A DNA stretch of 64,000 nt. Source: Bacillus sp. REN3 (GTDB lineage Bacteria > Bacillota > Bacilli > Bacillales > Cytobacillaceae). The stretch's first letter is position 1; the number at the start of each line of letters is the position of its first letter. The notes beneath the pieces were generated by a model. The model ran no database searches and had not been told where the DNA came from. It saw nothing but the letters and a program-made list of their open reading frames with translations. Both the position numbers and the translations under genes were made by a program. This document shows, piece by piece, positions 18,475 to 26,796 of the stretch. The stretch spans positions 1 to 64,000 of the forward strand of contig NZ_JAERSD010000022.1 in the NCBI RefSeq assembly GCF_017912555.1, in the 5' to 3' direction.

Positions 18475-19977
18475 ATGCAGAATTTATATATACATAAGGT
18501 TATTCAGCAACTTATAGCGGCCCTTTTAATTTCGATCCTTTCGGGCTGGGTGGTTGTCCGCGCTTTGTCTTCTACAAGCTCCATGGCCATCTTCGGAAGT
18601 GCCGCAATACTCCTGTTCATAGCTTTCATTCTGGTTCTTTTTACAAAGTCATTATTGAAAAGGCTAGGCTTGAAGAATCTGATCCTTTATGCGTTCATTG
18701 CCTCTTCCTTCATTGGCCCTGGCTTATTATCCCTCAAAATAGGCCCCATATCTTTATTCCCGTATCGTGTCCTATTGCCGGTTGCATTGGCTCTATTCCT
18801 GCTAAATTGGGCAAGGAGCAAAAACCTTTCCATATTCGGAAGGGAACCAGTGAAGCCTGTGCTTGTTTTTTTGTTCTCCTGGATCATTTTCGCCTTGATT
18901 TCTCTGCTATGGGTTCAATCACTGGTGGAAGGAGTAAAGGATATCTTCTTTCTTGTGTCCGGAATCTTCTTTATCTTCCTGTTCGTGTTTCTTTTCAATA
19001 AAAGGAAAGAATATACAAGCTTGCTATATCTATGGATTTTTGTCATGATATTCATGTTAATGATAGGTTTCTGGAATTATCTTACCCACCAGCAGCTGCC
19101 TGTATCCCGGCTGTATTATATGGGAGCATACGTGAAACATCGCCCTACCGCTGTTTTTGCGAATGAAAACGACTATGCAAGTTATCTGGCGCTAAGCTTC
19201 TTTTTTGCGTTTGCTGTTTTTCTCCGTTTTGAACCTGGAAAGTGGCAGCTGAAGACCATTCTCATTCGCCTTGTTGCCGGTATCCTGATGTTATCCACGA
19301 TTTTTCAAATCTATACCAGTGAATCACGAGCGAACTTACTGGCCCTGTTTGTAGGCCTGGTATTCTGGTTCTTGTTATATACAGGGAAAAGAGAAAAAAG
19401 GATTGTGATCTTGGCCGGATTCGCAGTATTTATTCCAGGAATCATCTTGTTCTCGAGCGAGATTTTGGCCGCCTTCAACCAGATCTGGCAACAAGTAAGC
19501 AGTACTTTCAGGCCATCCTACAACGAGGAAGCATCAACCGATATCAGGATCAATTTGTTGAAGAATGCCCTGATTTTCATTGCCGGTTCGATAGGATTGG
19601 GGATTGGCGCAGGTAATATTGAATACTATATGAAGCATTACGCAGAGCTTCCTACAGCAGGCATTGTCAACATCCATAACTGGTGGGCGGAAATCTTTGT
19701 CCATTATGGCATTTTTATCTTCATTGGGTATCTGTTCCTGTATCTATGGCTGATGGTCAGCTTATACAGATTGCACCGCCAGTCCTGGAACTGGAAAGAC
19801 AGAATGATCACGCAGGCGTTAGGGACAAGCCTTGCAGCTTTCTTTCTTGCAAGCATGAGCCCGAGTTCGTTCATGACATTGAATTATTCCTGGATTCTTA
19901 TTGCGTTTGCAATAGGCTATATAAACTTCAGACTGAAAAATAAGGAAGAACAGAAGGAGCTATCGACCAATGAATGA
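18475..19977 (+). CDS. O-antigen polymerase/ligase-like membrane protein (Wzy)
   Basis: 500-residue polytopic membrane protein with about 11-12 hydrophobic segments and one large extracytoplasmic loop, the form expected of Wzy/WaaL-type proteins. The segment SESRANLLALFVGLVFW and the loop ending in GIVNIHNWWAEIFVHYGIF contain the conserved Arg and His typical of the O-antigen ligase domain. The ATG is preferred over a GTG nine bases upstream because AAAAGGTGAC then serves as ribosome site. Likely polymerises repeat units outside the membrane. Confidence 0.85.
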   Translation: MQNLYIHKVIQQLIAALLISILSGWVVVRALSSTSSMAIFGSAAILLFIAFILVLFTKSLLKRLGLKNLILYAFIASSFIGPGLLSLKIGPISLFPYRVLLPVALALFLLNWARSKNLSIFGREPVKPVLVFLFSWIIFALISLLWVQSLVEGVKDIFFLVSGIFFIFLFVFLFNKRKEYTSLLYLWIFVMIFMLMIGFWNYLTHQQLPVSRLYYMGAYVKHRPTAVFANENDYASYLALSFFFAFAVFLRFEPGKWQLKTILIRLVAGILMLSTIFQIYTSESRANLLALFVGLVFWFLLYTGKREKRIVILAGFAVFIPGIILFSSEILAAFNQIWQQVSSTFRPSYNEEASTDIRINLLKNALIFIAGSIGLGIGAGNIEYYMKHYAELPTAGIVNIHNWWAEIFVHYGIFIFIGYLFLYLWLMVSLYRLHRQSWNWKDRMITQALGTSLAAFFLASMSPSSFMTLNYSWILIAFAIGYINFRLKNKEEQKELSTNE

Positions 19978-20644
19978 ATTGTTGAAAAGACTACGGAAAC
20001 GATTTAAAAAACTTGCAATCCTTTTATTGCTGATCCCGATCTTAACGGCTGCTGCCGGGTACTTTTTTGCTTCGCAAGTTCCTTCAACCTACACAGCAAA
20101 TTCAAAGATCATATTAGGGAATTTTGATAAAGAGACCCTAAATGACCCGATCATGATGAAAGCCCGTATTTCTTCAAGTGAATTTTTAAAGCGAATCAAC
20201 AAAGAATACGAACTTGACATGGATGTAGACCAGGTAAAGTCCAGGTTGAACGTGAATGCTGTTGTACCTGAAAAAACACTTGAATTAAGCATCTCAGGCA
20301 AGAATAGGGATCAGGTTGAACAGACATTAAAGCAAGTAACTAAGGGAATCATGAAAGAGCAAACCAACAGGTATAATCGTGAAGTTGCTACCATAGACAA
20401 TAACATTGAAGATATCATTAACGAGGATTCAGAATCGGAGGATATAACCAAGATAACAAGAATTTATGAACGTAATAAAGATAAAACGAATTTGCGGAAT
20501 TCAATGATAGCTGAGGATGTATCTGTTTCCGAAAACAGCGGTCCTTCGCCAAAGCAAAGTGTTGTCCTAGGACTTTTAGTTGGATTGATTTTGAGTGTCT
20601 TTATCCTTGGCCTTCCTGAATTATTCAGGGAAGAGAAAAAATAA
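19970..20644 (+). CDS. Wzz-type chain-length determinant / capsule regulator
   Basis: 224 residues with two membrane segments (LAILLLLIPILTAAAGYFF near the N-terminus and LGLLVGLILSVFILGLPELF at the end) bracketing an extracytoplasmic region: the Wzz/polysaccharide co-polymerase topology. It lacks a tyrosine-kinase domain, and none is encoded nearby, unlike many Bacillus EPS clusters. Starts inside the polymerase gene (8-bp overlap). Probably sets chain length together with Wzy. Confidence 0.85.
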   Translation: MNELLKRLRKRFKKLAILLLLIPILTAAAGYFFASQVPSTYTANSKIILGNFDKETLNDPIMMKARISSSEFLKRINKEYELDMDVDQVKSRLNVNAVVPEKTLELSISGKNRDQVEQTLKQVTKGIMKEQTNRYNREVATIDNNIEDIINEDSESEDITKITRIYERNKDKTNLRNSMIAEDVSVSENSGPSPKQSVVLGLLVGLILSVFILGLPELFREEKK

Positions 20645-20663
20645 GCTGCCTTTTGGGCAGCTT
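20643..20663. terminator. Bidirectional terminator between wzz and tagU
   Basis: AAGCTGCC-TTTT-GGCAGCTT hairpin shared by two convergent genes; the stop codon of tagU lies in its right edge. Confidence 0.75.
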
Positions 20664-21721
20664 TATTCATTTCCTTCATATTCATATTCAGTCTGGGAAC
20701 CGTCTTCCGTTGGAGAGTTGGCGTCTGTTTGAATTTCAGTTTCCAATTCCAGATGGCTCTTTAATTCTGTTGTAAGTTCGTTCAGGTTTTCGGGATCGAC
20801 GCTAAAATAATAGACACTATTGATGTAGTTGTCATACCCTTTTAACTCGAGTTGTTCAATTGCGGATGAGTTAAAGTCTGGATACTTTTTACGGAAAGCA
20901 AGTGCTTCTTTTACCCGCATGTTTGTTTCGATATTGTTGCCGATTTCAGACGCGATGTCGTCAATTTTCAACAGTGTTTTTGGTGACGAAAGCTGATCGA
21001 TGACGCCTGTGACAATTTGCCGCTGGCGCTCATTTCGGCCGAAATCGCCCCGCGGATCCTGCTTTCTCATCCTGGCATAAACGAGCGCTTCTTCGCCGCT
21101 GAGCTTCTGGGTCCCTTCATAAAAATAAAAACGGTCCCAGTTTCGGTTGATATCATTGAAATCAAATGGAACGTCGACTGTGACTCCGCCCAGTGTATCA
21201 ACAATGTTCGTAAAACCTTTGAAGTTCACTGTTACATAATAGTCTATTGGAATATCCAAAAAACCTTCAACTGTTTCTATTACCATCTCTTTGCCGCCTA
21301 TCGAGTAGGCGTGGTTGATTTTATCTTCTTTGTATTCAGGAATTGACACGAGAGTGTCCCTGGGAATGCTGACAAGCTTCATTGTCTGTTTGTCAGGATT
21401 GAAGGTTGCTAGCATGATCGTGTCCGATCTGCCGTGGTCATTTTCATCTGTATAATTTTCAATGCCAAGCAAAAGTACGGAAAAGGGATCGCTGGATATA
21501 TAAACAGGTTCTTCCCGAAGTTTCGATTTTTCCTCCCTGCCTTTAAGTTCCTGATAAGAATCCTTTGCTACTGCGTATGTCTGGAACAATAAATATCCTG
21601 AAAAGCTAATGGCTGAAAGAAATAAGACAATCAAAAAAATCAAAAGATTCCGACGCCTGCGTTTCTTTTTCTTATATGCCTTGTCGCTCCGGTTCGTAGG
21701 AGATTGATTATGTTGAATCAT
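20663..21721 (-). CDS. tagU: LytR-CpsA-Psr family wall polymer ligase (TagU-like)
   Basis: 352-residue membrane-anchored protein: a basic cytoplasmic stretch (KKKKRRRR), one transmembrane segment (LLIFLIVLFLSAISFSGYLLF), then an extracytoplasmic LCP domain. LCP signatures: GRSDTIMLATFNP, VSIPRDTLV, INHAYSIGG and RMRKQDPRGDFGRNERQR, which carry the arginines and aspartates that bind the pyrophosphate lipid. LCP enzymes attach teichoic acid or capsule from undecaprenyl carrier onto peptidoglycan. The start is placed at ATGATTCAACAT because AAAAGGATG lies six bases before; two upstream in-frame ATGs are less well served. Position matches B. subtilis tagU next to yvyE. It may anchor the neighbouring polysaccharide. 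Confidence 0.92.
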   Translation of the reverse strand: MIQHNQSPTNRSDKAYKKKKRRRRNLLIFLIVLFLSAISFSGYLLFQTYAVAKDSYQELKGREEKSKLREEPVYISSDPFSVLLLGIENYTDENDHGRSDTIMLATFNPDKQTMKLVSIPRDTLVSIPEYKEDKINHAYSIGGKEMVIETVEGFLDIPIDYYVTVNFKGFTNIVDTLGGVTVDVPFDFNDINRNWDRFYFYEGTQKLSGEEALVYARMRKQDPRGDFGRNERQRQIVTGVIDQLSSPKTLLKIDDIASEIGNNIETNMRVKEALAFRKKYPDFNSSAIEQLELKGYDNYINSVYYFSVDPENLNELTTELKSHLELETEIQTDANSPTEDGSQTEYEYEGNE

Positions 21722-21818
21722 AAATGACATCCTTTTAATTAATATCAATAAGCCCTGCAATATTTAATTATAATATATGGGATGTGTTTTTTTAATAAAT
21801 ATTTTAAAAAGACAAATA

Positions 21819-22454
21819 TTACATAACCTCATTTTCCATATACACAACTTCCCCAGAGCGAATTCCCCCCTGCCCGCTCGTCAGCTCGACCATCCATTCT
21901 GTGAAGGCTTCTGTTTGCGATTCTTCGACATAGGTTTCAAGCTCGACCTTATCGAGGTAATGAATCTCCTTCAGTTGATAGGCAGACGAACGCAGCTCGT
22001 TCTCGAGTTTCCCGAGCCAGGTGTAATCGACTGTCGTATGCATGATGCGCATCAGTTTCCGTTCGACAATCCCGGTTGCGGCCAGTCCTTCTGATGTTGC
22101 TTTCCCATAGGCGCGGATCAGCCCGCCTGCGCCCAGCTTGATGCCGCCGAAGTAACGGGTGATGACGACAACAGTGTCTTTGAGATGCTTCTTTTTCAAC
22201 ACCTCAAGAATCGGGACGCCGGCTGTGCCGCTCGGTTCGCCATCGTCGTTCGCTTTTTGGATCTGGTCATTTTCGCCGATCAGGTAGGCGGAGCAATTAT
22301 GCGTCGCGTTCCAGTTCTTCTTTTTAATAGATTGGATGAATTCCTGCGCCTGCTCCTCGGTTTCTGCCCGGTCGATATATGCGATGAAGCGGGATCGCTG
22401 GATTTCAATTTCGTGTTCGCCATATTCCTTTACTGTATAGTAGCTTGGCAGCAA
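21819..22454 (-). CDS. yvyE: YigZ/UPF0029 family protein YvyE
   Basis: 211 residues. N-terminal Impact/UPF0029 domain with EIEIQRSRFIAYIDRA, HNCSAYLIG, the conserved DDGEPSGTAGVPIL and VVITRYFGGIKLGAGGLIRAYG; C-terminal DUF1949 ferredoxin-like half. The family is widely conserved; eukaryotic IMPACT influences translation control, while the bacterial role is unclear. Neighbourhood (tagU on one side, degS on the other) is the conserved Bacillus order. Confidence 0.92.
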   Translation of the reverse strand: MLPSYYTVKEYGEHEIEIQRSRFIAYIDRAETEEQAQEFIQSIKKKNWNATHNCSAYLIGENDQIQKANDDGEPSGTAGVPILEVLKKKHLKDTVVVITRYFGGIKLGAGGLIRAYGKATSEGLAATGIVERKLMRIMHTTVDYTWLGKLENELRSSAYQLKEIHYLDKVELETYVEESQTEAFTEWMVELTSGQGGIRSGEVVYMENEVM

Positions 22455-22839
22455 TTGCTTCGCCTCTCTCCCCCTGGAAATTTCCCAACTGGATTTGTAT
22501 CTTTATACACATGGACTCCGTTATAAAATGCTACAATTTATTATAAGATGTCGGCACCCCGGGTACAATCTGCGTTTCATGATTGTAATATAACTTTAAT
22601 ACAGATAATAGTTTTGGATGTTATAATAGGTAGTGGTCTGACATGAGAAATTATTGTTATAAAAGTGAATTTTTAGTTTATGATTCCCTGAATAATAGGA
22701 TATTAGACTTAGCTGGAAAAATCAATCCTGTGCCTATTTAACGATTTTTGCTTAAATGGCAGGATTTGCTTAGGGAATAATTAGTAACATTTTGAATTTC
22801 ACGCTAAAATATTTTGTGACGCCCCTGGGGGAGTTAAGA
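22455..22839. other. Divergent intergenic region between yvyE and degS
   Basis: About 385 bp with no gene. It must contain the promoters for both neighbours; a TATAAT at 22621 is the best -10 box toward degS. One exact DnaA-box consensus (TTATACACA) lies at 22503, close to the yvyE start. No riboswitch or terminator structure recognised. Confidence 0.5.
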
Positions 22840-23979
22840 ATGGCGATTAAATTTGAGACGAAGGCTCTTGACCAGATTCTCGAAAAAATGATCGATACCG
22901 TCGGAAACAGCAAAGATGAGATCTTCCGGATCGGCGAACAGTGCAGGGCGGATTATGAGTCGATCACAAGTGAATTACAGGATATCAAATTGAAGGTCGC
23001 GTACATCATCAACGAGGGCGACAAGCTGGATATCCAGGTAAGGGCCGCAAGAAAACGGCTTTCAGAGGTAAGCAAGCATTTCAAAGATTACACCGAAGAA
23101 GAAGTCCGCGAATCCTACGAAGTGGCCCACAAGCTGCAAATGGATCTGACAATGAACCGCCAGATGGAAAAGCAGCTCAGGGAAAAGCGGGACGACCTTG
23201 AACGCAGGCTGATTGGGCTGAACGAAACGATTGAGCGGGCAGACCACCTTGTATCCCAGATCTCCGTCGTCATGAATTACATGATGAGCGATATCAGGCA
23301 AATGGGCGAGGCCCTGGAGACAGCACAGCAGAGACAGGATTTCGGCCTGAAAATCATCGAAGCCCAGGAAGAGGAACGAAAAAGACTATCGCGGGAAATC
23401 CATGATGGACCAGCGCAAATGATGGCCAACGTCATGATGCGCTCCGATTTAGTAGAGAAGATTTATAAAGAAAGAAGCGCAGCCGAAGCAATCAGCGAAA
23501 TCCGCAATATGAAAAAGATGGTTCGTTCGGCGCTTTATGAAGTCCGGAGAATCATTTATGATTTACGGCCAATGGCCCTTGATGACTTAGGTTTAGTACC
23601 TACCCTCAAAAAGTATTTGCAGACAATCGAAGAGTATCATAAGACCACACGGATCCAATTTGTCAATGTTGGCAATGACCAAAGGCTTCCTGCTAAATAT
23701 GAAGTCGCCTTGTTCCGTGTGATCCAGGAATCTGTCCAGAACGCTTTGAAGCATGCGCGGGCTTCCCTTATCCAGGTTAAGCTTGAGATTAAGCAGGATT
23801 TGGTGATGGCCGTGATCAAGGATGATGGCAGAGGCTTCGATGTCAATGAAAAAAAAGACGACTCTTTCGGAATCATCGGGATCAGGGAAAGGGTCGAGCT
23901 GCTCGAAGGCGAGCTTGCGATCCATTCAAAGGTTGGAACTGGCACATTGGTGATTATCCAGGTGCCGATGAATTTATAG
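22840..23979 (+). CDS. degS: Sensor histidine kinase DegS
   Basis: Cytoplasmic kinase of the DegS-DegU pair, 379 residues. ATG chosen after GGGGGAG; an upstream in-frame start would add a non-homologous tail. N-terminal DegS sensory domain is a long coiled coil (about 1-165), then the HisKA_3 phosphoacceptor helix EERKRLSREIHDGPAQ with His188, and a C-terminal HATPase domain (VIQESVQNALKHA, DDGRGFD, GIIGIRERVELLEG). It phosphorylates DegU and controls exoenzymes, motility, competence and polymer production in Bacillus. There is no membrane segment, as expected for DegS. Confidence 0.97.
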   Translation: MAIKFETKALDQILEKMIDTVGNSKDEIFRIGEQCRADYESITSELQDIKLKVAYIINEGDKLDIQVRAARKRLSEVSKHFKDYTEEEVRESYEVAHKLQMDLTMNRQMEKQLREKRDDLERRLIGLNETIERADHLVSQISVVMNYMMSDIRQMGEALETAQQRQDFGLKIIEAQEEERKRLSREIHDGPAQMMANVMMRSDLVEKIYKERSAAEAISEIRNMKKMVRSALYEVRRIIYDLRPMALDDLGLVPTLKKYLQTIEEYHKTTRIQFVNVGNDQRLPAKYEVALFRVIQESVQNALKHARASLIQVKLEIKQDLVMAVIKDDGRGFDVNEKKDDSFGIIGIRERVELLEGELAIHSKVGTGTLVIIQVPMNL

Positions 23980-24054
23980 GCATGATTAATTAGCGGCCAT
24001 TGAGCCGCGAAATATCTTAAAAATAGAGATAGAGGCCGTAAGGGAGGCGAAAGT

Positions 24055-24738
24055 ATGACAACCAAGATTGTCATTATTGACGACCATCAACTTTTCAGGG
24101 AAGGGGTTAAAAGAATCCTGGACTTTGAACCATCGTTTGAGGTAGTTGCAGAAGGTGACGATGGCAGCGAAGCAATCGATCTGGTGGAGCAAAACCAGCC
24201 TGACGTTGTCATCATGGACATCAACATGCCGAATACAAATGGTGTCGAGGCTACTGCCCAGTTGATCGAGAAATTTCCCGAGTCAAAGGTAATCATTTTA
24301 TCGATCCATGATGATGAAAACTATGTAACCCATGCACTGAAAACTGGAGCGACAGGCTATCTATTAAAAGAGATGGACGCAGATGCACTAGTGGAAGCTG
24401 TGAAGGTCGTGGCAGATGGGGGATCCTATCTTCACCCGCGTGTCACGCACAATCTCGTAAAAGAATACCGGCGTCTATCTGCAGATGAAGGTGGTTCAGA
24501 CCGATACATATCCCAAGTCGAAATCCGCCGCCCGCTTCACCTGCTCACACGCAGGGAATGCGAAGTCCTTCAGCTATTGGCAGATGGAAAAAGCAACCGC
24601 GGTATTGGCGAAGCGTTATTCATCAGCGAAAAGACGGTCAAGAATCATGTCAGCAACATCCTGCAGAAGATGAATGTCAACGACCGCACCCAGGCAGTCG
24701 TTGTCGCGATTAAAAACGGCTGGGTAGAAGTAAGGTAA
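24055..24738 (+). CDS. degU: Response regulator DegU
   Basis: 227 residues. Receiver domain with phosphoacceptor Asp55 in VVIMDINMP, a conserved Lys in [10 protein letters not shown], and a C-terminal LuxR/NarL-type helix-turn-helix ([34 protein letters not shown]). Partner of DegS, which ends 75 bp upstream. In Bacillus DegU binds its own promoter, comK, flagellar and wall-hydrolase genes, so it probably influences several loci in this window. Confidence 0.97.
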   Translation: MTTKIVIIDDHQLFREGVKRILDFEPSFEVVAEGDDGSEAIDLVEQNQPDVVIMDINMPNTNGVEATAQLIEKFPESKVIILSIHDDENYVTHALKTGATGYLLKEMDADALVEAVKVVADGGSYLHPRVTHNLVKEYRRLSADEGGSDRYISQVEIRRPLHLLTRRECEVLQLLADGKSNRGIGEALFISEKTVKNHVSNILQKMNVNDRTQAVVVAIKNGWVEVR

Positions 24739-24771
24739 TATCTATTAAAATGAATATGTATTCTTCAGAAA

Positions 24772-24805
24772 AGCACATTTGGTCGAAACGCCGAATGTGC
24801 TTTTT
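24772..24805 (+). terminator. Terminator after degU
   Basis: AGCACATT pairs with AATGTGCT, extended by an inner GG/CC, followed by TTTTT. Confidence 0.85.
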
Positions 24806-24858
24806 GTCGAATTATGGGTATTAATGATGGAAAAAAGCGACAAAAATTTGCCCAATCA

Positions 24859-24889
24859 TTTACAAAAAAAGAGAAATATCCGATATAAT
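24859..24889 (+). promoter_or_regulatory. Probable promoter of sda
   Basis: A perfect TATAAT at 24884 with TTTACA 19 bp upstream (spacing slightly long). It starts transcription just ahead of the sda ribosome site. Confidence 0.45.
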
Positions 24890-24930
24890 AGAAAACAATA
24901 ATGAATGAAGGGGTGGTCGCTATTTCTTCT

Positions 24931-25074
24931 TTGTGGGAACTAACAGACGAAAAATTAATAGAAGCATACCGCAAGGCCGCTCTGCTGAAACTAGATGTCA
25001 CCTTCATCACAATGCTAGAGGAAGAATTAGAAAATAGAGGACTTGCGGAACCTACGGGCAATTCGGCTTCCTGA
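24931..25074 (+). CDS. sda: Sda-like sporulation checkpoint inhibitor
   Basis: Small protein, 47 residues from the TTG start, the same size as B. subtilis Sda (46). The pattern LTDEKLIEAYRKAALLKLDVTF and the EEELENRGL helix follow the Sda helical hairpin (LSDELLIESY..). Sda binds the histidine kinase KinA and blocks phosphorelay entry when replication is blocked or has just begun. The start is chosen from alignment; AGGGGTGG lies 14 bases upstream, rather far, so an ATT at 24922 or the ATG at 24901 remain possible. In B. subtilis sda lies elsewhere, so this may be a second copy or a relocated gene. Flanked by its own promoter and terminator. Confidence 0.8.
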   Translation: MWELTDEKLIEAYRKAALLKLDVTFITMLEEELENRGLAEPTGNSAS

Positions 25075-25080
25075 TGATCG

Positions 25081-25113
25081 ATCGCTGTGCAATCCAATGC
25101 CAGCGATTTTTTA
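25081..25113 (+). terminator. Terminator after sda
   Basis: ATCGCTG pairs with CAGCGAT and is followed by TTTTTAT. Confidence 0.7.
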
Positions 25114-25698
25114 TTTGGCCTTTAGCATCCGGTTCAAGCATCCACTTTGCGCTTTTGTAAAACCAGCGGCTTCGCCTCTGTCAGGCATTTTTTTCGGCTA
25201 TGTTTAAAAAGGTGCTGTAAGATCGGTAGGGAAGGCAAGGCTAACGCATTTTCTTCGTGTGCGGGTTCACGGAAGCCCGTCAGTGCACAGCGCCGGAGTA
25301 CGAGGCAGAGATGGGCCACGGAGGCATAAGGCGCCGGGAAGGCCCCTGAACAGGCCAGGGGAATGCGAGGTGCCTGGAGTGGATACCATCATCCGAATTT
25401 AAAAGATTTTTACTTTTATAGGAATGGACTTGGGAAAATCCGATGCTCGAATAGGGGCTGATTTTGGGAATAGGCATCCCGGGGGTATAAATCTTGTCGT
25501 ATTTAACTGGATTGGAAAGAGAGGGAAAAAGAATTCATGCACCCTTTCGGCAAAAAATCGATTCCCAAGGCCTGGACTTCCACAAATTTGCCAATTTCAA
25601 GAGGAACGGTACAAAATAATGCAAATGAATGAGAATTCATATAAAATGGACTTGTACATACCTATAGAAGAGAAAAAAATAAGGATGGTAATTTTTTT
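25114..25698. other. Intergenic region with a GC-rich structured element
   Basis: About 585 bp without a convincing gene. The part from about 25130 to 25390 is markedly GC-richer than its flanks. It folds on paper into nested helices: CCAC/GTGG (25316 and 25379), GGCGCC/GGTGCC (25330 and 25369), CCCCTG/CAGGGG (25343 and 25356), with another hairpin CGGGTT/AGCCCG at 25262. This looks like a structured RNA or dispersed repeat rather than a coding sequence. The remainder to degV is AT-rich and shows only the degV leader. Confidence 0.5.
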
Positions 25699-26538
25699 AT
25701 GAGGACAGCAGTTGTAACGGATAGTACAGCGTACATCCCGGAGGAATTGCGAGAGAAGTGGGACATCCACATGATTCCGTTAAATGTGATTTTTGGCGAC
25801 GAATCTTACCGGGAAGAAATAGATATGACGGCTGAAGCATTTTATGAGGAAGTAAAGCACAAGGAGCTGCCGACAACCTCCCAACCGGCGATTGGCGAGT
25901 TCGTGAAGCTTTATGAAAAATTGGCTGAAGAATGCGATGCGGTCATCAGCATCCACTTATCAAGCGGCATCAGCGGAACCTATCAGGGCGCTGTGACAGC
26001 CGACGAGATGGTTGAAGGCATTGAAACCTATCCGTTTGATTCCGAAATCAGCTGCATGGTCCAGGGATTTTACGCCCTCGAAGCGGCCGAGATGGCAAAG
26101 CAGGGCCAGGCCCCTGAGGTAATCATCTCCCGGCTGAATGAGATGAAGCAATCGGTCAGGGCGTATTTCATGGTTGATGATCTCAGCCATCTCCAGCGCG
26201 GGGGAAGGCTGTCGAGCGCGCAGGCGATTATCGGGAGTCTTTTGCAGGTGAAGCCGCTGCTTCATTTTGTAGACAAACTAATCGTTCCGTTCGAAAAGGT
26301 AAGGACCCGGAAAAAAGCGATGAACCGGATCGTTGAACTTTTGGATGAAGACGCTTCAAAAGGCGGCGAGTATCGGGCGGCCATCATCCACGCCAATCGC
26401 GAGGAAGAAGCGCTTGAGTGGAAAAGCGAACTGGAAGCACAGTTTCCGAACGTGGAATTTTACATTAGCTATTTCGGAGCAGTCATTGGCACTCATCTAG
26501 GCGAAGGTTCAATGGGCATGGGCTGGTACAAGAAGTAA
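25699..26538 (+). CDS. degV: DegV family fatty-acid-binding protein
   Basis: 279 residues. DegV signatures: VVTDSTAYIPEEL at the N-terminus, the TTSQPAIGEF motif, ISIHLSSGISGTYQGA, and DDLSHLQRGGRLSSAQAIIGSLLQVKPLL. DegV/FakB proteins bind fatty acids; FakB presents them to the FakA kinase for phospholipid synthesis. The gene follows degU in Bacillus but has no proven part in DegU signalling. Position is the conserved one, apart from the inserted sda and structured element. Confidence 0.93.
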   Translation: MRTAVVTDSTAYIPEELREKWDIHMIPLNVIFGDESYREEIDMTAEAFYEEVKHKELPTTSQPAIGEFVKLYEKLAEECDAVISIHLSSGISGTYQGAVTADEMVEGIETYPFDSEISCMVQGFYALEAAEMAKQGQAPEVIISRLNEMKQSVRAYFMVDDLSHLQRGGRLSSAQAIIGSLLQVKPLLHFVDKLIVPFEKVRTRKKAMNRIVELLDEDASKGGEYRAAIIHANREEEALEWKSELEAQFPNVEFYISYFGAVIGTHLGEGSMGMGWYKK

Positions 26539-26562
26539 GTTTGCAGATGCAGCGAGAAACCG

Positions 26563-26597
26563 ACACCATTTCCTGTCAGCGGGAGTGGTGTTTTTTC
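26563..26597 (+). terminator. Terminator after degV
   Basis: ACACCA pairs with TGGTGT with a few further pairs inside, followed by six Ts. Confidence 0.75.
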
Positions 26598-26624
26598 TTC
26601 ATCAAACGATTGATTGAAACGAAG

Positions 26625-26778
26625 TTATCCACGCAATCTCCTCATTTATCAACATAACCCACAATGTTCTACCCCTTTATTAACATCTATCCACAGAAAA
26701 AACCGCTTTCAATCTCCTTTCATTTATTTTATCAACAAAGTAACCCACATTATCAACATTCATTTCGTGTTATCCACA
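26625..26778 (+). promoter_or_regulatory. Cluster of DnaA-box-like sequences upstream of comFA
   Basis: Seven nonamers near the DnaA consensus TTATNCACA lie in about 150 bp, all in the same orientation: TTATCCACG (26625), TTATCAACA (26646), TTATTAACA (26677), CTATCCACA (26687), TTATCAACA (26729), TTATCAACA (26750) and an exact TTATCCACA (26770). The last is 19 bp before the comFA start. Such density is unlikely by chance even in AT-rich DNA. DnaA box clusters outside oriC are known in B. subtilis, where they titrate DnaA or control genes such as sda. Confidence 0.75.
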
Positions 26779-26796
26779 TAAAAATCCACAAAGGCT

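Noticed and set aside
22503-22511. DnaA regulation of yvyE or degS from a lone TTATACACA
   Set aside because: One consensus nonamer is expected by chance in a window of this size and is not clustered.
25134-25702. Small open frames on both strands between sda and degV
   Set aside because: No ribosome sites, and they fall in the structured GC-rich element or the degV leader. I treat the region as non-coding.
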